Source: Micromonospora endolithica (GTDB lineage: Bacteria > Actinomycetota > Actinomycetes > Mycobacteriales > Micromonosporaceae). Taken from it: 46,648 nucleotides of DNA. The notes under the pieces were generated by a model. The model was given only the letters and a program-made list of their open reading frames with translations. It was not told the DNA's origin and searched no databases. Of this stretch, positions 26,251 to 35,800 are shown piece by piece (position 1 is the stretch's first letter; each line of letters begins with the position of its first letter). A program made the position numbers and the translations under genes. The stretch lies in NCBI RefSeq assembly GCF_003626595.1, contig NZ_RBAK01000024.1:1-46648 (forward strand). Direction: 5' to 3'.

Positions 26251-26931
26251 GTGGAGGAAAACGAACGGACCGGGCGCTGCGTGGTCGCCGTGGACGGGCC
26301 GTCCGGTTCGGGTAAGTCCACCGTCTCCCGGCGGCTCGCCGTCGGGATCGGTGCCCGCTACCTGGACACCGGCGCGATGTACCGGGCGATCACCTGGGCG
26401 GTGCTGCGCTCCGGCGTCGACCGGGCCGACGCCGGCTCGGTGGCCAAGGTCGCCGACGAGGTGGACCTGCGCATCGGCACCGACCCCCAGGGGTACGGCG
26501 TGACCGTCGACGGGGTGGGCGTGGACGCGGACATCCGCGGGCCCGAGGTGACCGGGGCGGTGTCCGCGGTGGCCGCCGTGCCGGCGGTCCGCAAGCTGCT
26601 GGTCGCCCGGCAGCGGGAGATGATCGTCAACGCGGGCCGGATCGTCGTCGAGGGCCGCGACATCGGCTCGGTGGTGGCCCCGGACGCGGACCTGAAGGTC
26701 TACCTGACCGCCTCGGCGGCGGCCCGAGCGGCCCGGCGCAGCGCCGAGGACGCCAGCGACGTCACCGCGACCGCCGCCGACCTGGCCCGGCGGGACCGGC
26801 TCGACTCCACCCGCAAGATCGACCCGCTCGCCCAGGCCGCCGACGCGGTCGTGCTGGACACCACCGAGCTGGGCATCGACGAGGTCGTCGCCCGCCTGCG
26901 TGACCTGCTGACCGAGCGGGGCGTGGCATGA
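26251..26931 (+). CDS. cmk: Cytidylate kinase
   Basis: 226 residues. Phosphorylates CMP and dCMP. P-loop VDGPSGSGKSTVSRRLA, then ARYLDTGAMYRAITWAVL, VVEGRDIGSVVAPDADLKVYLTAS and RRDRLDSTRKIDPL are all family markers. GTG 26251 has GAGGAGGA five bases upstream; GTG 26224 is an in-frame alternative that would add nine residues. The stop overlaps der (ATGA). Confidence 0.95.
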   Translation: MEENERTGRCVVAVDGPSGSGKSTVSRRLAVGIGARYLDTGAMYRAITWAVLRSGVDRADAGSVAKVADEVDLRIGTDPQGYGVTVDGVGVDADIRGPEVTGAVSAVAAVPAVRKLLVARQREMIVNAGRIVVEGRDIGSVVAPDADLKVYLTASAAARAARRSAEDASDVTATAADLARRDRLDSTRKIDPLAQAADAVVLDTTELGIDEVVARLRDLLTERGVA

Positions 26932-28331
26932 GCGAGCCCGGCGGGTGGGTGGAGCTGCGTGAGCCGGACCTCGACACCGAGGAACCGACCGGCCCGCAGC
27001 CCGTGGTCGCGGTCGTCGGCCGGCCGAACGTGGGCAAGTCGACGCTGGTCAACCGCCTCATCGGCCGCCGGCAGGCGGTCGTCGAGGACGTGCCCGGGGT
27101 GACCCGGGACCGGGTGCCGTACGACGCGCAGTGGAACGGCCGGCAGTTCACCGTGGTGGACACCGGCGGATGGGAGCCGGACGCCAAGGACCGGGCCGCG
27201 GCGATCGCCGCGCAGGCCGAGGCGGCCATTGTCACCGCCGATGTGGTGATCTTCGTGGTCGACGCGGTGGTCGGCTCCACCGACGTGGACGAGGCCGCGG
27301 TGAAGATGCTGCGCCGCAGCGCGAAGCCGGTGATCCTGGTGGCGAACAAGGCGGACAACACCGCCATCGAGATGGAGGCGACCGCACTGTGGTCGCTGGG
27401 GCTCGGCGAGCCGATGCCGGTCTCCGCCCTGCACGGCCGGGGCTCCGGCGAACTGCTCGACGCCATCCTCGACGCGATGCCCGAGGCGCCGAAGATCGTG
27501 GAGAACCGGCCGCGCGGGCCGCGCCGGGTGGCCCTGGTCGGCCGGCCGAACGTGGGCAAGTCCAGCCTGCTCAACCGGTTCTCCGGCGAGGAGCGGGCGG
27601 TCGTCGACGCGGTCGCCGGCACCACCGTCGACCCGGTGGACAGCCTGGTGGAGATCGGCGGCGAGACGTGGCAGCTGGTCGACACGGCCGGGCTGCGCAA
27701 GCGGGTCGGCAAGGCCAGCGGCACCGAGTACTACGCCAGCCTGCGTACCGCCTCGGCCATCGAGGCGGCCGAGGTGGCGGTGGTGCTGCTCGACGCCAGC
27801 GAGGTCATCAGCGAGCAGGACCAGCGGATCCTGTCCATGGTCACCGAGACCGGACGGGCACTGGTCATCGCGTTCAACAAGTGGGACCTGGTCGACGGCG
27901 ACCGACGGTACTACCTGGACAAGGAGATCGAGCGGGAACTGCGCCGCATCCCCTGGGCGATCCGCCTCAACCTGTCCGCGATGACCGGTCGCGCGGTGGA
28001 CAAGCTGGCTCCGGCGCTTCGCAAGGCCCTGGCCAGCTGGGAGACGCGCATCCCGACCGCGCAGCTCAACTCGTGGCTGACCGCGCTGGTGCAGGCGACC
28101 CCGCACCCGGTGCGCGGCGGCCGGGCACCGAAGATCCTGTTCGCCACCCAGGCCGGCGTGGCCCCGCCGCGCTTCGTGCTGTTCACCACCGCTCCGCTGG
28201 ACCCCGGTTACCAGCGGTTCGTCGAGCGCAAGCTGCGCGAGGAGTTCGGCTTCGAGGGCAGCCCGATCGAGATCTCGGTACGGCCCCGCAAGAAGCTCGG
28301 TCCCGGCGGCCGGGGCAAGACCCACGGCTGA
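26928..28331 (+). CDS. der: Ribosome biogenesis GTPase Der (EngA)
   Basis: 467 residues. Two GTPase domains in tandem, each with its own P-loop (VGRPNVGKS at ~29 and ~203) and NKxD (NKAD, NKWD), then the C-terminal KH-like domain ending RPRKKLGPGGRGKTHG. Der assists 50S subunit assembly. It is the last gene before the tRNA-Pro integration site and is followed by a strong terminator. Confidence 0.97.
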   Translation: MSEPGGWVELREPDLDTEEPTGPQPVVAVVGRPNVGKSTLVNRLIGRRQAVVEDVPGVTRDRVPYDAQWNGRQFTVVDTGGWEPDAKDRAAAIAAQAEAAIVTADVVIFVVDAVVGSTDVDEAAVKMLRRSAKPVILVANKADNTAIEMEATALWSLGLGEPMPVSALHGRGSGELLDAILDAMPEAPKIVENRPRGPRRVALVGRPNVGKSSLLNRFSGEERAVVDAVAGTTVDPVDSLVEIGGETWQLVDTAGLRKRVGKASGTEYYASLRTASAIEAAEVAVVLLDASEVISEQDQRILSMVTETGRALVIAFNKWDLVDGDRRYYLDKEIERELRRIPWAIRLNLSAMTGRAVDKLAPALRKALASWETRIPTAQLNSWLTALVQATPHPVRGGRAPKILFATQAGVAPPRFVLFTTAPLDPGYQRFVERKLREEFGFEGSPIEISVRPRKKLGPGGRGKTHG

Positions 28332-28350
28332 CCGCCGCGCTGGTTCGACA

Positions 28351-28383
28351 AGGCCGGGTGGGGGGTCCTCCTCCACCCGGCCT
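28351..28383 (+). terminator. Intrinsic terminator after der
   Basis: AGGCCGGGTGG (28351-28361) pairs perfectly with CCACCCGGCCT (28373-28383), followed by CCCCTTT. It closes the parA-to-der transcript. The next 150 bp up to the tRNA hold no gene I can support and must contain its promoter. Confidence 0.85.
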
Positions 28384-28533
28384 CCCCTTTCACCACCCTC
28401 CTAGGACGCTTTAGAGGTGGTGACCCGGTCGCCCGGTCGGCCACGCGCCGGGACCGGAGGGGCGGGTGCGAACGGGTGGAAGATCCTGCGCTAAGCTGTA
28501 CCGGCCGTCGCGGGGGGATCCGCGCGAGGGCAT

Positions 28534-28608
<75 letters not shown>

Positions 28609-28617
28609 AGCACGAAA

Positions 28618-28659
28618 AGAGGCCGTCAACCGGGTTGTTCGCCCTGGTTGACGGCCTCT
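28618..28659. terminator. Bidirectional terminator between tRNA-Pro and integrase
   Basis: AGAGGCCGTCAACC (28618-28631) pairs perfectly with GGTTGACGGCCTCT (28646-28659), loop 14 nt, flanked by AAAA on the left and TAATT on the right. It can stop both the tRNA transcript and the converging integrase transcript. It came in with the element, since the tRNA's own terminator now lies beyond attR. Confidence 0.8.
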
Positions 28660-28691
28660 AATTCATGCTGGAACAGTGGGGATTGCTTGAC

Positions 28692-29609
28692 CTAGACGGC
28701 GCGTAGCTGGGGACCACCTGGGGACCGGCGGGCCTTCAAGTGAGCGCTGAGGGCTGTTCCAGCGTCTGTGATTGACTGCCTGTCGGGGTGCAGGTATCGC
28801 TGTGTCGTCGTCAGCGACCCGTGACCGGCGATCTTCCGCAGCACATGCACGGGGACCCCGGCGTCGGCCATCCACGTAAGGCCGGTGTGCCGTAGGTCGT
28901 GTCTGCGTAGGTGTTCGTATCCGAGTGTGGTGACCACCTCATCCCAATGCGTCGCGTCCCGCAGCACAGCGGTGCTGATCCGACCACCGCGCGGCCCAGT
29001 GAACAGCCGGGAATCGGGCTTGGATGCTGCGTCCAGGCGGTGAGCGACGATCGGCCGTACCTCTTCGATCAGCGGCACGGTCCGGGCGCGCTTTCCCTTG
29101 GTGCCCTTGTCGATGAGGCCACCCGGACCGGGCGTGGTATGGCGGCGCACGGTCCATATCCACGCTTTCCGGTCGATGTCCTCGGCCCGGACGCCGGAAA
29201 CCTCGCCGATCCGCGCGGCGGTACAGGCGGCGAATATCACCACGTCGGCCCATCCAGTGAAGTTGTTCGCGGACCGTTTGACCAGCGCATCGGCGAGACC
29301 GTTGAGCGTTTCCCAATCGGGCAGTGCGAGCGAGCGAGGGTCGTCCAACTCATCCTCTGCCCGCTGATATTCACGCTGCCACCCGGTCACCTGGGCGGGG
29401 TTTCGCTGGATGATGCCGTCACGTACGGCCTGTTCCATCACGCGGACCAGCACGGCGAGAAAGTTCTTCACCGTCGATCGGCTGTATTCGTGGGCAATCC
29501 AGGAGTGAACCGCTCGGTCCACCACACCATTGGTAATCATCCGAACAGGAATGTGACCGAGCGTCGGCACTACCCGGTGGCGTAGCCGGGCGGGGCACCC
29601 CGCCACCAA
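28692..29609 (-). pseudogene. int: Tyrosine integrase, N-terminal domain deleted
   Basis: About 305 codons remain. The catalytic domain is complete by motif: Arg in CTAARIGEVSG (R133 counting from TTG 29609), Lys in DKGTKGKRARTVPL, HDLRHTGL (H237, R240), AGHGSLTTTQRYLH (H263, Tyr272). The core-binding helices (STVKNFLAVLVRVMEQAVRDG) are present. The arm-binding domain and start of a normal ~380-residue AICE integrase are missing. Reading back, the sequence passes into the 5' part of an RRQRL gene in another frame, so a deletion joined them near 29,580. It would integrate or excise poorly or not at all unless a helper acts. Confidence 0.8.
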
Positions 29610-29671
29610 AAGGTGGGGATGCCGTACCGCGCCCCGTCCGGATCGAAGTAGGCGGCGCGGATGCGCGACAT
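29570..29671 (-). pseudogene. RRQRL-motif zinc-binding protein, 5' fragment
   Basis: 33 codons from ATG 29671: MSRIRAAYFDPDGARYGIPTF, then WWRGAPPGYATG and stop. This matches the opening of the small AICE protein named for its RRQRL motif, which normally continues ATRRQLRAAGLRPGG and ends in a zinc-binding CxxC module. Here homology stops just after the Ala-Thr of that stretch and integrase sequence takes over. The ATG overlaps the upstream DUF6284 stop (TGATG). Family assignment is from memory of AICE gene sets. Confidence 0.7.
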
Positions 29672-29916
29672 CAGGCCGCGCGGCGCGGGTCGGTGCGGGC
29701 GGTCAGGTCGGCAGCGGCGCGGGTGACGCGGGCCTCAGCCCGGCGCAACCGCCGCCAATCCAGGACGGTCGGGCCGCCGTGGTCCTCGGCGTACAGCATC
29801 GTGATCTCGGCGTCCAGGACATCCAGCTCGGCCGCGATCAGCGGTCACTCACGTTCGATGACAGCCAGGTCGGCGGCGGTCGGCTCGGCGGTGACGAGGG
29901 CGAGGCGCTTCCTCAT
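29671..29916 (-). pseudogene. DUF6284 family protein with in-frame stop
   Basis: An 82-codon frame with a good ribosome site (GGAGG six bases before ATG 29916) reads MRKRLALVTAEPTAADLAVIERE, then TGA at 29847-29845, then PLIAAELDVLDAEITMLYAED...DWRRLRRAEARVTRAAADLTAR. The family usually has Trp (TGG) where the TGA stands, so one G-to-A change explains the stop. DUF6284 proteins are small AICE-associated proteins of unknown function. The gene is coupled to the RRQRL gene downstream. Confidence 0.75.
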
Positions 29917-30149
29917 GGAAAACCTCCGGTAGTCGATGCAGTGGGGGAGCGCAGTGGCGCGGACCAAGACAGCCCGCGCCCGCCAGCGCCAATGTGGAGA
30001 TGAGCTGCACGGACCTCAGCCGTGCGCGGTCACCTTTTCCGGGGAGGTGACAGCCCTTGTGTTGTCAATGAACGGGTGCACGGTGGTCCGTAGGCGCGCA
30101 GCGTCGAAGCGCTGCCTTCCCCGGCTTCCGCCCGGCTGACGAGCGGCGC

Positions 30150-30170
30150 AATACAACTCGACGTTGTATT
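30150..30170. promoter_or_regulatory. Operator-like palindrome 1
   Basis: AATACAAC-TCGAC-GTTGTATT: perfect 8-bp arms around a 5-bp spacer. It lies between the minus-strand DUF6284/RRQRL/int module and the plus-strand HTH gene. A/T-rich dyads of this kind are bound by GntR-type (KorSA/TraR-like) repressors in actinobacterial plasmids and AICEs. No GntR gene remains in the element. Confidence 0.6.
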
Positions 30171-30183
30171 CACTGATGTGGAC

Positions 30184-30204
30184 GCTACAGCTCGACGTTG
30201 TATT
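30184..30204. promoter_or_regulatory. Operator-like palindrome 2
   Basis: GCTACAGC-TCGAC-GTTGTATT differs from the first palindrome at three positions, all in its left arm. The two centres are 34 bp apart, about three helical turns, which would allow two bound dimers to interact. The remainder of the 29,917-30,269 gap holds no gene I can support. Confidence 0.5.
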
Positions 30205-30269
30205 AGCGCAAGGCGTGAACCCTGATCAGCGCGGCGTGTTGAGTGTCGGGTGGCGTACTCTCGCTGGTG

Positions 30270-30500
30270 ATGTCTGAATCGACGGGTGAGCTACCGACTG
30301 ACTGGTGGACGACTGCCGACGTACTAGCGTTCCTGAAGGCGGCGGGAGCGCCGGTAAGCCGTGCTACGTGGGCGGCCTACGTGTCCCGAGGGCAGGCTCC
30401 CGCCCCCGACCGCATGTTCGGCCGGTCGCCAGTCTGGCGGCCGGCGGCGGTCCGGGAGTGGCAGGCATCCCGCCCTCGCCGAGGTTCGGTCGAAGTCTGA
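30270..30500 (+). CDS. Small Xis-like / helix-turn-helix DNA-binding protein
   Basis: 76 residues from ATG 30270. The core DWWTTADVLAFLKAAGAPVSRATWAAYVSRGQAP...FGRSPVWRPAAVREWQASRPRRG is a winged-helix of the MerR/HTH_17 excisionase type, including the Arg-Xaa-Pro-Val-Trp strand and terminal helix. In AICEs such proteins bend DNA for excision. It is not next to int as is usual, so a repressor role is also possible. No ribosome site is evident; TACTCT at 30256-30261 fits a -10 for a leaderless message. Confidence 0.65.
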   Translation: MSESTGELPTDWWTTADVLAFLKAAGAPVSRATWAAYVSRGQAPAPDRMFGRSPVWRPAAVREWQASRPRRGSVEV

Positions 30501-30694
30501 ACCTGGGTATCGGCCTCAGGTCCCCTTGGCAGGTCCAGTTCGTTTCCATGGGCTCTAGTCAACGTGAGTAGCCGTCGACTTCCCATGAACTACATGGAAC
30601 CGGCGATGCATGAACATGGAACTCGTCTGGCGAACCCTGATTGACGTACGCCGCTAGACTCCCCGGAAACACTGCCTGCGGGGGAGGTAGGCGC

Positions 30695-30874
30695 ATGCAC
30701 GTCGTTGCCACGTGGACGGGGCAGAACGCGCGTGCACTCCGGCTGGCGCTGCGGATGACGTTCGATGACTTCGCCGGGCACCTAGGCGTGTCCACCCGAG
30801 GCGTGACGAAGTGGGAGGGGCAGCCGGACGCGGAACTGGCAATGCGTACTCAGCAGCTCCTTGACGTGGCGTGA
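30695..30874 (+). CDS. XRE-type helix-turn-helix protein (DNA-binding half of a split regulator)
   Basis: 59 residues. The segment TGQNARALRLALRMTFDDFAGHLGVSTRGVTKWEGQPD is an XRE/Cro HTH typical of actinobacterial regulators that continue into a TPR sensor. A strong GGGGGAGG lies seven bases before ATG 30695. The frame ends in a TGA that overlaps the GTG of the TPR gene (GTGA). In related regulators both halves are one chain; see the next gene. Confidence 0.75.
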   Translation: MHVVATWTGQNARALRLALRMTFDDFAGHLGVSTRGVTKWEGQPDAELAMRTQQLLDVA

Positions 30875-31905
30875 AGCGCGCGGACGACGACGCGTTGGCA
30901 CGGTTCGCGCAGTTTGTTCAAGAGCCGGCGCAGCCTGCCCCCGAATCAGCGCCCGAGACGCCGACGTCTCCCGTGCTGCCGCCGAGAACCGTCACGGCCC
31001 GCCGAGTGACACCAGACCTGCTCCGGTTCCTTCGCCGTTCGCTACGTGACCACTACACGGCAGACAACTTGCTTGGTCCGCGCGCACTGCTTCCTGCCAT
31101 CACGGCTCATGCCGACACCATCGAGCAGATGGCGCGAGACGCGTCGGGTCAATCGCTGGACGATCTGTTGCGGGTGGGCGCTGGGTACGCCGAGTTTGCA
31201 GGCTGGCTTCATCAAGACGCGGGCGACACAGAGGGCGCTACGGCGTGGTACCGCCGCGCGCTGGAGTGGGCCGCGGCTGGCCAGGATGACCGGATGGCTG
31301 CCTTCGTCCTGACCCGCCGTGCCGTTCAATCCATCAGCGCCCGCAACGGCGCCCATGCCGCACGGCTGGCCAGCGCCGCCCAGCGTGATCGGGGACCGGA
31401 AACGCTGCGAATACGCGCCATTGCTGCCCAGACCGAAGCACTCGGCTATGCGGTCCATGGTGAAGGGGGAGAGGCGGACCGCGCCTTGGACTTGGCCGAA
31501 GGACTGCTTGACGTTGGTGGTGCAGACACGCCGCTGAAGGGCGATCCGTCCGATGGGCGGTACTGCGACCTGCGGCTCTACCTGGCCATCTCCCGGGCGA
31601 AGTGCCACCTGGAACTCGGCCGCGCCTCGGCCGCCGTGTCGGCCTTCACGACGGTTCTCGACACGCTTCCACCGGACTACCATCGCGACCGTGGCCAGTA
31701 CCTCTCCCGCCTTGCTCAGGCATATGTGCTTGCCGGCAGTCCGGAGGAGGCATGTGTGTGCGCTGAAGAGTCCTTCGCTATCGCGGTCACGACCGGATCG
31801 TCACGCACCCTCAACGACCTGCGGAATCTGCTCGGCCAGCTACGGCCTTGGGCGTCGTACCCAGCCGTGGCGAAGCTGCGCGACCTGCTGACCACCGCTG
31901 CCTGA
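30871..31905 (+). CDS. TPR-type sensor half of an HTH/TPR regulator
   Basis: 344 residues. A linker (residues ~15-50, Pro/Ala-rich) precedes a helical repeat domain: LRFLRRSLRDHYTADNLLG, then QSLDDLLRVGAGYAEFAGWLHQDAGDTEGATAWYRRALEWAAAG and similar helix pairs to the end. The sequence continues directly from the preceding HTH ORF as the single-chain relatives do. Start GTG 30871 overlaps that ORF's stop, so it is made by reinitiation or by a -1 shift. TPRs of this type usually sense a peptide or partner protein. The PP2C gene follows 18 bp later. Confidence 0.75.
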   Translation: MKRADDDALARFAQFVQEPAQPAPESAPETPTSPVLPPRTVTARRVTPDLLRFLRRSLRDHYTADNLLGPRALLPAITAHADTIEQMARDASGQSLDDLLRVGAGYAEFAGWLHQDAGDTEGATAWYRRALEWAAAGQDDRMAAFVLTRRAVQSISARNGAHAARLASAAQRDRGPETLRIRAIAAQTEALGYAVHGEGGEADRALDLAEGLLDVGGADTPLKGDPSDGRYCDLRLYLAISRAKCHLELGRASAAVSAFTTVLDTLPPDYHRDRGQYLSRLAQAYVLAGSPEEACVCAEESFAIAVTTGSSRTLNDLRNLLGQLRPWASYPAVAKLRDLLTTAA

Positions 31906-31923
31906 CCAGAGAGGCCATCACCG

Positions 31924-32754
31924 TTGTTCTCGCTCGCAACCGACGCCGCACCCGGCCGCCCCAACGAGGATTTCGTGATCGCCTCCGCCGACCTGGCGGT
32001 GGTCGTGGACGGGGCAGGCATCCCGTTCGGTGGCTGTCACCACGGCGTGGCCTGGTACGCGCGCCAGCTCGGCGTCCGAACGATGGCCGCGTTGGTCGCC
32101 TCACCGGATGTGCCTCTAGTGGATGGCTTGGCGGCGGGCATCGCCGCTGTAGCTGCGTTGCATGTCGACACTTGCGATCTGACTAACCCGGGCACGCCGT
32201 GTGCGGCCGTCGGCGTTTTGCGGGTGGGGCCTGATCGAGTGGATGCACTGGCGCTGTCCGATGTGAGCGTGGTGGTCGACCTCGACACCGGACCGGAGGT
32301 CACGTGCGACCTGTCTATCGAGGAGATCAGCGGCACCGAGCCGGCTGCAGTCGCGGGGATGCGGTTCGGTACCCCTGAACACGCCAACGCCCTAGCCGCG
32401 CTGGTGGCGCGGCAGACCGCGACCCGCAACCGCCCCGATGGATGGTGGGTGGCTGCGGCTGACCCGGCCGCAGCCCAGTACGCCCGGACCGCCAGTTACC
32501 CGATAGACGCACTCGTCCGAGCAACCGTCTTCTCAGATGGCGCTACCCGCCCGGTGGACCAGATGGAGATCTATCGCTGGCCGGAGTTCCTCGACCTGCT
32601 CGAAAAGTTGGGCCCCGCAGGTCTGATCGCGCACGTCCGCTCCCTTGAAGCTGCCGACCCGCACGGGGACAGTTACCCGCGGACCAAGCGCCATGACGAT
32701 GCCTCGTTGGCCCAGCTCATGCTCGACAAGCCGTTAATAAACCGACGCTCATGA
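31924..32754 (+). CDS. PP2C-type Ser/Thr protein phosphatase
   Basis: 276 residues. Metal-ligand motifs of PP2C are all recognisable: GRPNEDFV (Asp16), VVVDGAG (Asp29), LSDVSVVV, VFSDGATRP (Asp205) and the terminal HDDASLAQL (Asp258/259). The enzyme would remove phosphate from Ser or Thr with Mn or Mg. The fold is divergent and short. TTG 31924 is used with GAGAGG upstream. It forms an operon with the HTH/TPR genes and lies 129 bp before the NACHT gene. Partner and role are unknown. Confidence 0.75.
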   Translation: MFSLATDAAPGRPNEDFVIASADLAVVVDGAGIPFGGCHHGVAWYARQLGVRTMAALVASPDVPLVDGLAAGIAAVAALHVDTCDLTNPGTPCAAVGVLRVGPDRVDALALSDVSVVVDLDTGPEVTCDLSIEEISGTEPAAVAGMRFGTPEHANALAALVARQTATRNRPDGWWVAAADPAAAQYARTASYPIDALVRATVFSDGATRPVDQMEIYRWPEFLDLLEKLGPAGLIAHVRSLEAADPHGDSYPRTKRHDDASLAQLMLDKPLINRRS

Positions 32755-32883
32755 CCTAGCTGTCACCCCTGTCACCGTCCAGACTCTCGGCTGCGAGAAC
32801 ACAGCGGGGCCTGGTGACAACCCGTTGACCAGGTGCTGCATGGCGCCGACCGCTACGTCTTCAACAGTCCGGGGAGTAAGCGA

Positions 32884-35800
32884 ATGCGACCGAAGCTTGA
32901 GTACAAGACCGCACTGGCGCTGCTCGGTAAGCACGACCACGCGATATTGGAACACCTTGATAAGGTTCTTGGAGGCGCCGTACTTGGCAGTGGGCCCCTG
33001 GGATTCGGCGAAATATTTCAGCTTGTTGACCAAAAGAACGAAGGTGTTCGGATTCTGCGCGCTCTTGCCGATAAGGCGGGAGAGGCCCTCATGGGAGTTA
33101 CAGGCCGTGAACGGCATGAGCTGATTTACGCCGCGAATGCCGTTCTATTGATCAGTTCATTCTTTGAAGCGCTGGGCGAAGAATTGCCACAGTTGTCAAG
33201 TATGAAACTGACGGATGGCAATAAACTTTCATTGCTCCCGCATGGGAAGATCGGCAAAACAAAGCTGGTTGAGAGGCTTACCTATATCCAGGTTCCAGAA
33301 CCATGGAACGGATCAGGTTTCAGGGAAACCTTACGGCTGGAGGTCCGACCGGCGCTAGAAAATATGGCGGTAAACTGTGTCGAGTTTCTAAATGGGCTAT
33401 CGGCATGGGAGGCGCTAGCGGCTCGCAGGCCAACTTTGGGTAATGAGATAAAGGCAAAAGTCGTTGATAAAGCGCTGGTCAAGTATCGTGACGGCTACCT
33501 GAGGCTAGCTGGAGACATTCCAGAGTTTCAAAGCTGGATTGCTGTTGGCGAGAGTGCTGCGACGCGACAGCAGCTCAGGCTATCTGTTGAGGAGATCATT
33601 CAATCGCAGTCTAGCGCTTTAGCGAAATTGGAGACACTGTTAGAAAGATCAATCACAAGCAACGTTGGGCAAAAACGTGCCGGGCTCGACGGGGCGGTCA
33701 GTGAGGCGCAGAGCAGTTATCTGCGGAGACTTAATGCAGCCGAGCTGGTAAAGCCAATTCTGGCTGCGGACTTCATGACCTACGCTCCCCACCTCCGGCT
33801 CCCCGCCCTGGCTGATAGCTACGTCACGCCCAATTTCAAGTATGTCCGGAAGTCGCGGGAGTCTCGCCCCTCAGAGGAGGGTTGGTGGGCGGCGGTGCAG
33901 CCACGAAGCGATCTAGACCTCCTGTTGGCAGCGCATCTGGCTGCTCCGATAAGCACAGGGATGCCGTTGCTGGTGCTCGGCCATCCGGGTGCCGGAAAGT
34001 CGCTCCTGACAAGAATCATTGCTGCGCGTTTGCCGGCCGAAACACACACTGCGGTATGGGTGCCCTTACGCCGGGTCGATGCCACAACTCCTATCTACGT
34101 TCAAATCGAGACTGCCCTTGCCGAGACCTCGCACGGCAGGTTGAGTTGGAGCCGGCTCTCGGAAGAGACCGGAGATAGGACGATCCGGGTTGTGCTGCTG
34201 GATGGACTCGATGAACTCGTGCAGGCCAGTGGAGTGTCACAGTCACGATACTTGCACGACGTAATAGCGTTTCAAGAGCGCGAAGAGACCGTATCGGGTC
34301 GGCCTGTAGCGGTCATCGTAACTTCGCGCACAGTAGTCGCCGATCGTGTCGACATTCCTCATGACATGCCGATTATTAAGTTGGAGGACTTCGACGCTGG
34401 CCAGGTGAGGGACTGGCTGAGAGTATGGAATTCGACCAATCGCTCGGTGGAACTATTCCGTCCTCTGGCGATTGAGATGTTCGACTCGCTCGGGTCTATA
34501 GCGAGCCAACCGCTACTTCTTCTCCTGCTCGCTCTATACATGGCCGACCCAGAGGCCAGAGATATTTCTGCACTGAAGTCGAACGCCGACCTCTACTCGG
34601 CTCTAATAGACAACTTCGTTAAACGGGATATCGGCAAGGAGATCGAACAGCAGCGCCGTGACCTAGACATGAAGCGAGAGCTGGTGATGCGGCGCCGGCA
34701 TCTTAGCGTTGCAGCCTTCGCCATGTTTAATCGAGGTCGACAACATGTATCGCATAACGAGCTTCGGGCGGATCTAGATGCCTTGTTCGGCAGGGGACTT
34801 GCCGGCCGCACCGACTTTGACCAAGGTTTGGACCGCGCTGCTCTGACGGTGGGACAGTTCTTCTTCGTACACTCACCACGTGGTGATGCGGCACTGGATG
34901 AGCGGCTAGGCCAAGAGAGGACGTATGAATTTCTGCACGCGACATTCGGAGAGTACCTAATCGCCCTTGAGGTGATGCAGTTACTGGATCAGTTCGCGGA
35001 GCTAGAAGCTACTGCATTCTACAATCCGTCGCCATACCCTAATCGCTTCGACGATAATTTACTCAGGGCGTTGCTTTCTCACGAGCCGTTGAGTAAGCGC
35101 CCACCGATCCTCAACTTCGTAAGCGAGCTTTTCGCCGCCCGAGCAGAGGATCTTCAGGTCTGGATTCCAGTTGTGGTTAAGCGGGCGATTCAGCAATTCC
35201 GCGACAATTCGACCTGGGGTACAGCCTATTCGGAGAGCATCGATAGGTCCCGTAATCATAGGTTCGGGGCCGACAACTTCGAGCGGGTGGCTCACTATGG
35301 GGCCAACCTGGTTGCCATTCTTGCAGCCATCTCGCCGGGAGGAACCGCTATACGCGAGATTGCGCCTCCTAACGTAGATGTCGCCCGTTGGTGGCGCTCG
35401 ATGGTTCGTTTGTGGCGAGCGAGCCTAGATGATGATGGCTGGATATCGCTAACCAAGTCGCTATATTCGGGGCCCGATAGTAAAACGGAGGAGTCTTGGA
35501 CCCTCCCTGTCACGCACATCTATGGAGGGCAGCCCCCGGGCTATGCAGAGATGGTGGGCGCGTTCTTCGCTGAGCCGGCACCGTCGGAAGCAGAGGCTTA
35601 CTTGCTTGGGGACCGGCAGTTGGCCGCGTGGATCACCAGCGGTAGGATTTCCTGGTACGACAATGCGGTAAAGAATGGGCCAGGCACCAGAGCGCATCAT
35701 CTGCTTGTAGGCATGCATCGGATCTCCAACGACGTTCGCGAGAACAAATATATCCAAATTGTGGATTACGCTGAGCGAGGCATGCTCTCATTATCCACGA

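Noticed and set aside
28911..29585. Plus-strand 224-codon ORF
   Set aside because: It is antisense to the integrase catalytic domain, which has all its motifs.
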